DNA from: Adiantum capillus-veneris
Lineage: Eukaryota; Streptophyta; Polypodiopsida; Polypodiales; Pteridaceae
Assembly: GCA_014529385.2 (NCBI GenBank)
Contig: CM043949.1
Location: 142,983,858-143,047,857, forward strand
Reading direction: 5' to 3'
DNA: 64,000 nucleotides
Shown here: piece by piece, positions 55,957 through 64,000 of the stretch
Position numbering within the stretch: the first letter of the stretch is position 1
Layout: each line of letters starts with the position of its first letter
The notes under the pieces: model-generated
What the model saw: the letters and a program-made list of their open reading frames with translations, nothing else
Told to the model about the DNA's origin: nothing
Databases searched by the model: none
Position numbers and translations under genes: made by a program

Positions 55957-57953
55957 ACCGGTCAGAGGACGGGCTTACAAACTGAATCCCAAGTATGCAG
56001 AAGCAGTCAAAATCGAGTTGGAAAAAATTCAAGAAGCAGGTATTATTGTACCAGTAGAGCACTCAGAATGGTTGTCCCGTATGGTTATTGCCCCAAAGAA
56101 GCAGTCCAACAAAATTCGAGTTTGCGTCGACTACCGGGCTCTGAATAAGGTCACAATCCCGGATGGATTTCCGACCCCTTTTACTGAGAGAGTCCTCGAA
56201 GATGTCGCTGGCCATGTAGTGTATAGTTTTATGGACAGGTTCAACGGCTACAATCAGTTAGGAATACATCCTGACGACCAAATCAAAACAGCTTTTGTGA
56301 CTCCCTGGGGTATTTTCATCTACACTAGAATGTCTTTTGGGCTTAAAAATGCACCGCCTTCTTTAAATCGCACAATATATCTCATCTTTTGTCCTCTGCT
56401 TACTGATGACCTTCGCATATTCATGGACGACTTTTCCACCTTCTCCGGTACTCAATGTTCGACCCCAGTAGAAAATCTAAAGGAGCATCTTGCTCAGCTC
56501 TCTGCAGTCTTCCTCAGGTGCAGAGAGGTACGTTTGAAGCTCAATCCGAACAAGTGTCATTTTTTGGTCAGCAAGGGCACACTGTTGGGCCATGTGGTGT
56601 CTGCTCAAGGTTTAGCACCTGACCCAGAGAAGATAGTGGTCATCTTGAAGTTACCTCCTCCCATAAATCCCAAAGGTGTTCAGAGCTTTGTGGGCCACAC
56701 TGACTATCATCGCAGGTTTATACGTATGTATGCACAGGTGGCTCAACCATTGATCCGGCTCACCAGTGTTTCCGTTCCCTTCCAGTGGTCAACACCCGAG
56801 GCTGAAGCATTTGCATACCTCAAAAAACGCCTCACTGAAGCGCCTATTCTAGTTGCCCCGGATTGGGCCCTACCTTTTCATGTGCATACAGATGCCAGTC
56901 TGCTGGCTGTGGGTGCTGTGCTGACTCAGCCTAGCAAAGAGTTCAACTTGGATCGCCTCGTACAGTATGCAAGTCGCTTGCTCACCAAAGCAGAGCGCAA
57001 CTATAGCACCACAGAGAGGGAAGGTTTGGCTATAGTGTATGCTCTACAAAAATTTCGTCACTATTTGCTAGGGGTCCACTTCACAATTATTACTGATCAC
57101 CATGCCTTGCGCTATCTGCTTAATAAGCCACAGGTCGCAGGTCGAGTATGGCGATGGCTCCTCCTATTCCAAGAGTTTGATTTTGAAGTGGTACTCCGTC
57201 CTGGTAAGCATCATGTAATGGTCGACCACCTCTCTCGCATTCACACACGTGAAGAAGCTATCGGGATTGTGGATGACTTTCCAGATAGCAGTCTTTTTAA
57301 AATAGATACAACACCGGAATGGTACGGCGAGGTCTTACATTTTCTATCTACTGGGTTGTACCCAGAGAAGGCATCTCCACTGCAGAAGAGGATATTGGTG
57401 TTGAAGTCCAGGCCTTTCACTCTGATTGGGGGCCAGCTCTACAAATCGGGACCAGATGGTGTTCTGAAGCGTTGTGTCTCGCCTCATGAGGTGGAGCATA
57501 TTCTGGAGGATGCCCACAATGGTCCCACTGGTGGCCATTACCCTGGTCACATCACCGCCCAGAAGATTCTACAGAGTGGTCTATGGTGGTCCCACGTTTT
57601 TAAGGATGCAATAGCATATTCTAAGGTTTGTGATGTGTGCCAGCGCTGTGGGCCGAAGCCAAGTAAGCAATCCAACCGTCCTCTGCAGGTCTCGATGGCG
57701 TGGCTACCTTTTGAGAGATGGGACTTGGACTTTGTGGGTCCAATATATCCCCCGGCTCAACCAGGTAATCGCAAATATTTGCTAGTGGCTACAGACTATG
57801 CAACAAAGAGGGCAGAGGTACTGGCGACAGTAGATTGCACTGGCAATACAGTAGCCAAATTTTTATATGAAAATATTTTATGCAGATTTGGATGTCCTTT
57901 AGAGATCACAAGTGATAGGGGCAGTCATTTTGTCAATGACATGATCTCAACAG
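55950..57953 (+). pseudogene. E reverse transcriptase, RNase H, integrase (3' deleted)
   Basis: The open frame is 55820-57997; homology begins near 55950. RT: RVCVDYRALNKVT, FMDRFNGYNQ, MSFGLKNAPPS and the catalytic box FMDD. RNase H: HTDASLLAVGAVL, TTEREGLAIVYAL and ITDHHALRYLL. Integrase: GGHYPGHITAQK...CDVCQRC (HHCC) and LDFVGP..., then ITSDRGSHFVN; the third acidic residue (Glu) and the C-terminus are lost at the junction with the LTR at about 57953. The element cannot integrate on its own. Confidence 0.9.
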
Positions 57954-57954
57954 C

Positions 57955-58258
57955 AAGTCTTACACAGAGCTCCTCTGCACTCACCCTGCACATCTGAGCG
58001 TCGACACCCCCATTTGTACCTGTGAGTCCTGGGCTGGAGTTGAGTGTGCTGCCACGCCAGAGTCTGTACATGGTTCTTTGAGATAGACGAGTCCACATGT
58101 TCCGGTCCAATGTTGTGTCTTTGTTGTTCTGTTGTTATCCATTGTTTCTGTGTTTCATTCTGTTTGAGTGAGTTTCCATTTGTTGAGTGAGATTGTCACG
58201 CACATTGCACTGAGGGGCACCCACACTGTAGAGAGCACGACACGTTATCCGCACTACA
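57955..58258 (+). repeat. Partial 3' LTR of E
   Basis: Matches 52829-53132 base for base with few changes. Confidence 0.92.
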
Positions 58259-58263
58259 AGAGG

Positions 58264-58395
58264 AGGAACTCATCCAAGGCTCATCAACAGACAAAGCCCA
58301 TCCCATTGCTTATGGATGCCATTTACTTAGACTAGGCTCCCAACACCATCTCGTTACATTTAATGGAATGGCACTTTGGCCTATGTATGGAGGTT
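58264..58395 (+). mobile_element. LINE endonuclease continuation
   Basis: EELIQGSS, AYGCHLLRLGSQHHLVTFNGMALWP and GGLTYMPH continue the frame cut at 52552; they parallel GRHLIDMGTAHGLAILNGLH of the 47-kb LINE. Similarity ends near 58408. Confidence 0.65.
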
Positions 58396-58408
58396 TGACG
58401 TACATGCC

Positions 58409-58995
58409 ACATTTTTTGGACCCTCTTTTTGAAGTCACAAATGGTTGGACATTGCGGGTTAGTGTGAAACGGCGGACGCTGAGAGTTTCACCCGCAGTTG
58501 GGAAGGGCAGGTTGCCACAAGATGGTCGAGCCATTTGGCACTGGAATCCGAGTGCGATAAAAGGGTGTCTAGGCTCAATTCAAATTCATTTAGGCCCCCT
58601 CGCTACACTTATAAGTGGGTGGGTACTAGGAATTAACTCTAAAGAGGCAAACTGGACACATGGCGGCTCTGCAGCTATTTGTCACAACCATCAGTTGGAG
58701 GGGGGACACCCATTTTTGAGAGGGGGGTTTATTTTGCACTTCAGTGTGACTACAGTGTGTGTGTGAGTAGTGGGTGCAGGTGATCACAACTTTAATGGAA
58801 AGCTTGCCTTCTCCCTTGCTCTATGTAGCGCGATGACTTGCTTGCGTGTATCTCTCTCTCCCCCCTTTGGCACATATGGTAATCCCCACTAGATGGGCTA
58901 CTCAATTGACCATGTATAGTTCTGAGGGTTTATGCGCGTTTGCCAAGGCAAGAGCCTTCTGAACAGGAACCAGATGAGCTAATTGCTAATCCTGT
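58409..58995. other. Unassigned segment and inverted LINE-associated repeat
   Basis: 58409-58780 has no recognised content although its frame stays open to 58766. 58785-58990 is the reverse complement of 33960-34160 (landmark 'agaaggctcttgccttggca'). Confidence 0.5.
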
Positions 58996-59105
58996 CACAA
59001 GACGGGCACCACGTGCCAATAGAAAAGAACAGACTGAATAGACTTTTAGCACTTCAATAACAACTGAACTAAGAGAGAGACGACACGCGACACAATCCGA
59101 GTGAA
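58996..59105 (-). repeat. D-LTR terminal fragment
   Basis: 'gggcaccacgtgccaatag ... tttagcacttcaa' is the inverse of the D-LTR end at about 11060-11155 and 39230-39305. Confidence 0.6.
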
Positions 59106-59540
59106 CTAGAGGAAACAATAGCGAATGTCACATTCTATGACTTTCCAAATCAAAAACTTAGATGTCAACAACACTATAAGAGCAAGAGAGCTGAACACAG
59201 AGCTAGAGATAATCCGATGCCTAGAATAAGAGGCAAAACAAGATTTTTGATGTTTGCAAAAGTTGAAGATTGTGTTAAGGACCAAGTTTCAGGAGATTCT
59301 CTAGAGCTCGAGATCCAAAAACACGAGATAGCATAAGAAACCTGAGAAAGCAAAATCGAAAGTCTAAAATTGAAACAAAACCAAAGAAGACAAAAGAACC
59401 AATACTAGACGAGTTCGAAGAAACTAAATGGAAAAAGTGAATTCTTCTTGGAAGAGATCCACTTTCTTGGCGAATGGTGTCTGAATGGATCCCGCAAAGG
59501 TTGATATATTAAGACATGGCCAGACTTGAAGATTGTGTAC
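59106..59540. other. Unassigned sequence
   Basis: A-rich, several AGAG motifs; no gene seen. Confidence 0.5.
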
Positions 59541-60550
59541 GATGTCTGAAGCTTCTTGGGATTGTGCTCATACTATAGAAGGTTTATCGGGAATTTTGTA
59601 AAGATAGCTTCACCTCTTCACGCTTTGCCAAAGAAAGAGGTCACTTTCAGATGGACCCAAAAAGAGATTTCAGCTTTCAGTCTCTTAAAGGAAAAGTTGA
59701 CTTCAGATCCTGTGATTGTTTTACGAGATGTCAGGAAGTCATTTGTGGTCCAGTGTGACGCGTGTGGCAATAGCATCGGAGCAGTGCTAATGCAAGATGG
59801 TGGGGTAGTAGCTTATGAGCAGAATCTTGCAAGGGCTAGAAAAGACTATGCAAATTTATGAGAAAGAGTTATTGTCGAGGCCATTCACTCAAATTGGAGG
59901 CCAGCTCTACAAGTCCGGACGAGATGGTGTTCTGAGACGGTGTGTCTCCCCTCATGAATTTGAGAATATTTTGGAGGATGCCCACAGTGGTCCCACCGGT
60001 GGCCATTACCCTGGTCACATCACCGCCCAGAAGATTCTACAGAGTGGTCTATGGTGGCCCTATGTTTTCCGGGATGCAAATTGCCTATGTGAAAGTATGT
60101 GATGTGTGTCAGCGCTGTGGACCTAAACCAAGAATTTTTCAGCGTAAGTCTTGTTCCTATTACCCTAGAGCAAATGGACAGGCCGAGAGCAGCAATATGG
60201 TTTTGATAGCCATTCTATGGAAAGCATGTCATCTACATCCGGCGCCTTGGGCTCAAGCTATCCATGGCACCCTTTGGGCTTACCACACTTCTTTCAAAGC
60301 TACAACCAATCACACCCCATTTCAGTTAGCCTTTGGTTTGGAATCAATAGTGCCCTTCGAATTCAACTCAGGATCTCCGCGAGCAGGCAGTCTGCGGGCA
60401 AATTGGGGTGTGGGGTCTGCCTTTGTCTCTCGTCTCGTTCTATTGGAAGAAAGCCGCGGTTTGGCTTCTCAGGCTCTTGAAGTAGAGCAGCTTCGAAATT
60501 TTGTTGGAATAATTAAATTGCAGACGATTCAAAAGAGGTTTGTAAGATGA
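59541..60550 (+). pseudogene. Chimeric Ty3/gypsy pol remnant
   Basis: 59556-59861: CSYYRRFIGNF, FRWTQKEISAFSLLKEKLTSDP and CDACGNSIGAVLMQ (RT thumb and RNase H start). It then jumps to an integrase zinc-finger region close to that of E (QLYKSGRDGVLRRCVSPHE, GGHYPGHITAQK). After a frame change and another deletion it reads YYPRANGQAESSN (the Glu-containing end of the catalytic core) and HTPFQLAFGLESIVPFE. Several deletions; not functional. Confidence 0.75.
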
Positions 60551-61319
60551 TTTCTAATATGGATTAATACAATTTTCAAGGGCTAAATTTTAAATCAGAT
60601 ATGTTCGGAAGGGGACTCATGCTTTAAAAATTGGTTGACTCACTCAACTCGTGATGACATAATACATCCTATCACATTTGTTGGTGGCTTTGTAAAAAAA
60701 ATATGGACTATGCTGGTGTATGAGGGTCTTTGAACATTTAATGTTCATTTGTGACATAGTTATTATAAGTAACTTGAACACACACACTTCTAGCACAAAT
60801 GGTAGATTAAGTCTCTTAACCTACCAGAGACCCATACTCCGGCACTCTTATCTATTATGAGCTTGTGTTTCTGGCTTATAATGGAAGGGGCTCTAATACA
60901 CAGTCACTATAGTCGGTAGATTTGATTGGTATCAAGTTATTAGAGCGACCACCTGATTTCTTTTTATCTCTCGTCAGTTTTTTTACCTAACTTCTCTACT
61001 GCTTACCATTTATGACATTTGTTCATTGCTACATGTTTGTATGCGGACCTTCGATATACATTATTTATCACTCATGCTCTTTGGAGATACTTTTTCGGAC
61101 ACAGCTGCAACTACTGTACCTAAAACTTAGTCTCTTTGATTTTTGCGTCTCTGACCTTAACTCTGACACACTACTTTTCCCAACTGGGCAGCCAGAAGCA
61201 GAAGAACGTGACGCCATGTACGAGGAAAGTCCACCACCTCCACCCATACTCGGCATTTATGCCTAATGAAACTCTGATAATCCTTAGTGAGAGCCCATGG
61301 CAATACATGTGTCATTTGC

Positions 61320-61366
<47 letters not shown>

Positions 61367-61440
61367 AGATGAGATGTGAAGTTTTAACTTTGTAGGAACA
61401 ATCTCAAGAGACCTCAAAGATCTACATTAAGTTCTATGAG
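60551..61440. other. Unassigned sequence with (AC)n
   Basis: No gene. (AC)n at 61320-61363. Confidence 0.6.
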
Positions 61441-61443
61441 TGA

Positions 61444-61446
<3 letters not shown>

Positions 61447-61488
<42 letters not shown>
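61447..61488. repeat. (TC)n directly before a LINE 5' end
   Basis: About 20 TC units ending three to ten bases before the ORF1 ATG at 61489. Confidence 0.92.
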
Positions 61489-62369
61489 ATGGCCTCTCCA
61501 GTGGCTAGTGCCCGCCTCCCTCTCAACATGTTCTTGATTACCAACAAGCAGATATCAACACTTGAAGCTGAAGTGAAGGAGTGGAAGAAAGAGATGGAGG
61601 CAATCTTTCTTCAAAAGATGGAGGAATGGAAAGAGGAGAAGAAGAACCTATGCAAAAGGATTTCTTGCGTCGAAGAGCAAGCGGCTTCACAAGATCACAA
61701 TCTGAACTCTTCAAGGTGAACTTCTTGTAGCAAAAAGTTGGCGGCTCGAAGAAGGCAAAATTCAGCCATCCATGATGGAAGAATTGAATACCATGAAAGA
61801 AGAAATACGGGTTATCAAGGAAGATGAGGAGAAGAAGTCATGGGCCGCGGTCATCTCCGCAACACAAAAGAAAGTAGAAGAGGCCGAAAAATGGATTGAG
61901 GTCACCAAGAAAGGGAAAGGTAAGGAAGCTCCTTGTACACACACTCTTATTAACATGACCCTTGAAGAGGAACAAAGGAGGAGGATGCGGGCTCTACATG
62001 TGAGGGTAACCGGCCTCAAGGACATAAACAATGTGGAAAAAGAGGTCACAATCCTCACATCCATGATGGGGGTGGACAAGCCTTCACACACAAAGGCATG
62101 GAGAGTGGGCAAGAAGAGTGGTGGCTCGGGAGAATCTTCAAAAGAGAGCTCTCATACTACGCTTCCCCTCCTTGGAAGAGAAGAAGAAATTCCTGAAAAA
62201 GAAGCCTACTCTCAAGAAGACAGGTATTTTCCTCGGTGATGAATTTACTCTCTCACAACTTGCACATATGAGAGAGGTAATGCTAGAGATTACGGTGGCA
62301 AGGGAGAAGGGAAAGACGACCTTTTACAGAGATGGTCGGGTGGTGATTGTAGAGCGGCACTCTACATGA
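61489..62369 (+). pseudogene. LINE ORF1, second copy
   Basis: MASPVASARLPLN begins at 61489, followed by a coiled coil (ISTLEAEVKEWKKEMEAI). Broken at about 61719 and resuming at 61772 (MEELNTMKEEIRVIKE), then RMRALHVRVTGLKD, a frame change near 62140, and ALILRFPSLEEKKKFLKKKP with GIFLGDEFTLSQLAHM. Same architecture as 48.2-48.8 kb, but with the N-terminus intact. Confidence 0.75.
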
Positions 62370-62379
62370 CGGTGTGAGA

Positions 62380-64000
62380 CCTATGGGACCACACTGAAGA
62401 CGGCTACTTGGAATTGTAATGGATCTATGAGGTTGGATGTTGGTGCCTTTGAGGATAGTTTCAGAGAGAGGGACATTGTTTTCTTCTCAAAGACTCATCA
62501 GATCCCTGGACAACTTATGCCACATGTGGTGAGATACGGATGGGAGACAGCCCACAGGACAATCGCGAGATCTGAGCATGGGAGTAGAGGTTCAGGAGAA
62601 GTAGCAGTGCTATTTAGGGAGGAGTTACAACCACTACTACATACTGTACGGAGAGATGATTATGCAAGATGAGGCTGAGAGCTGACACAGGTCGATTTCT
62701 ATACATTGCCATATGTTACTTCTGCCCTAGTACATCATTATATGTTGCACCCAGAGGACAGTCGCCTTTCTCTATACTAGATGATGATATATGGGAGTTT
62801 TCTAGGGATGGTGATATCATCCTCCTAGGGGACTTCAATGCCCGAACGTGCAACTCCTAGACAGTCTTCTACGACACTTCAGATGAGATGCTTAGAGAGC
62901 TGGATGTGGGTGACTTGGGGCTTGACAGATGCTCACATGATAGAGAGCAGACGGAGTATGGGAGATACCTCACGGAGATGAAGACCACACATGGGTTAGC
63001 CATACTTAATGGCTTACATCGATTTCTTGGAGCAACCGGTTTCACATGCTTTCCACACAGACACGGGGCCAGTACAGTGGACTATGTTATGGCACATAGC
63101 CGAGCTTTATTCCTTGTATTCAGGATTTCATAGTGGAGCCAGACTGGCGTAGCAGTGGATCACGCTCTTTTGACATTGTTCGTTTCATTTCAGTATAGTA
63201 CAACCCAGACATCAGGAGGCAAGTCACATACCCATTATACATTTACACCAGAGACTAACTCGGTTTATACGGAGGAGATCTATAGCCATCTATGCACAGC
63301 TAGTCCTGGTCTCTCAGTGGAGGAGTGTACCACTTTACTAACTGAGACACTGCATGGTGCAGCTTCAGAGGCATACCCACACACTCAGCCGGGTTGGAGG
63401 CGACATTCTGGGAGCATGCCCCAGAATAGTTGGTAGATGAGGAGTGTAGAGAGATGAGAACCCAGCTCCAGAGAGATCTTCTTTTAGGAGTCATCACTTA
63501 TGGACAGCCTCGAATTGCTTCCTGACGCCTTGTGCGACGGAAGAAACGAGCTTATTTGGCCCAGATGGAGCGAGCCTTGTATCAACTGTTCTTGAGTAGA
63601 GACTCAGGAGAGGCATGGCGATTCTTTCATGAGCACTCCCCTCCCCTAGTGATTACTTCTCGTGATGTGTGGGGCCAGTATGCGACATTGTTATATACAG
63701 TTCCTGGATAGGACCCCCTTCTAGATCCTACAGAGCCATGCCCACCTACCAACACCTTCCATTGACGGGACGAGAACCAGCAGGGCATATGATCATGATG
63801 GCTAGTAGCAGAGCACTTTATACATGCTAGAGATATGTTCTTGCAGTGTTGTTCAATTGTGCCATGTGTGAGGGGTTACTTGAGACTTGGAGGTTGTCTA
63901 CTATTGTGCCTATCTTCAAGGTAGGTGATCCTACAGAGCCTGGGAATTACCGTGCCATTATGGTTGGGAACACATTGGCACGGTTGTATGCATTCATTCT
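62380..64000 (+). pseudogene. LINE ORF2, second copy, runs off the window
   Basis: WNCNGS..., the open frame 62427-62672 (RLDVGAFEDSF), GDFNART, GFTCFPHRHGASTVDYVM and DHALLTLF are endonuclease; stops and frame changes are frequent. Past 63600 it contains VPIFKVGDPTEPGNYRAI (about 63910-63960), the early RT motif absent from the 47-kb copy. RT catalytic motifs lie beyond the window. Confidence 0.8.

Larger units (their letters stand above)
52553..58258 (+). mobile_element. Ty3/gypsy element E with gag-pol, TSD AGAGG
   Basis: AGAGG at 52548-52552 and 58259-58263. The 5' LTR is 52553-53132 (580 bp), with termini TGTAGC/GCTACA. The polyprotein runs from about 53480 to 57953. A deletion joins mid-integrase directly to the last 304 bp of the 3' LTR (57955-58258). 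It sits inside a LINE endonuclease gene, whose frame is continuous once E and one TSD copy are removed. Confidence 0.92.

Noticed and set aside
55651-56062. Minus-strand frames across the E protease and RT
   Set aside because: Antisense shadows of a clear pol gene.
61012-61266. 84-codon frame with a hydrophobic start
   Set aside because: No family, AT-rich, followed by (AC)n; treated as chance.
1-64000. tRNA, rRNA, CRISPR arrays, riboswitches and bacterial operons
   Set aside because: None seen; the window has split genes, LTR elements and LINEs of a plant nuclear genome.

Overview
The window looks like nuclear DNA of a land plant with a large, repeat-rich genome. It holds one plant-specific gene split by very long introns, surrounded by nested LTR retrotransposons, L1-type LINEs and GA/TC/AC microsatellites. 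A fern is my best guess from the style of the LINE and Ty3/gypsy proteins and the intron sizes. A gymnosperm or lycophyte cannot be excluded from the sequence alone.

The gene, on the + strand, encodes a homologue of the second-largest subunit of plant RNA polymerase IV/V (NRPD2/NRPE2), the machinery of RNA-directed DNA methylation. I find five coding exons whose reading phases join exactly: 9455-9853, 34961-35245, 36771-37681, 41366-41660 and 49454-50631. Together they give 3,068 coding nucleotides, about 1,022 residues. The C-terminal ~150-170 residues expected for the family are not in the window, so the last exon or exons must lie beyond 64000. Introns measure 25.1, 1.5, 3.7, 7.8 and at least 13.4 kb.

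Layout. 1-9454: 5' flank with decayed LTR-element pieces, tandem duplications and microsatellites, no convincing gene. 9854-34960 (intron 1): a nested stack of LTR retrotransposons that I could unpick through five-base target-site duplications. A D-family element (10449 to about 16230) carries an A-family element (11490-15664, TSD GATGT). Next comes a B-family 3' LTR (16257-16594 and 33545-33634) split by a C-family element (16595-33539, TSD CAATC, minus strand). One C LTR is split by a second A element (17134-27257, TSD ATCTA). That A element's 5' LTR holds a solo C LTR (17265-19311, TSD GACAC), and its 3' LTR holds a complete B element (22944-26612, TSD TTTCA, minus strand). A LINE reverse-transcriptase fragment and a 62-bp tandem triplication lie just before exon 2. 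Intron 2 is an old threefold internal duplication. Intron 3 holds a D-type LTR, an inverted D-LTR fragment and a 53-nt C run. Intron 4 holds an E-type LTR and an L1-like LINE (minus strand, about 44690-48840), followed by a G-run-rich tract. Intron 5 and the window end hold a decayed LINE interrupted by a Ty3/gypsy element with gag-pol (52553-58258, TSD AGAGG), a chimeric pol remnant (59.5-60.5 kb) and another decayed LINE (61489-64000).

The point of biological interest is that a subunit of the transposon-silencing polymerase is itself a host for at least three rounds of nested transposon insertion, while its exons stay open. The A and B elements are gag-protease-only elements with unfamiliar acidic or His/Asp-rich regions after the protease and no reverse transcriptase.
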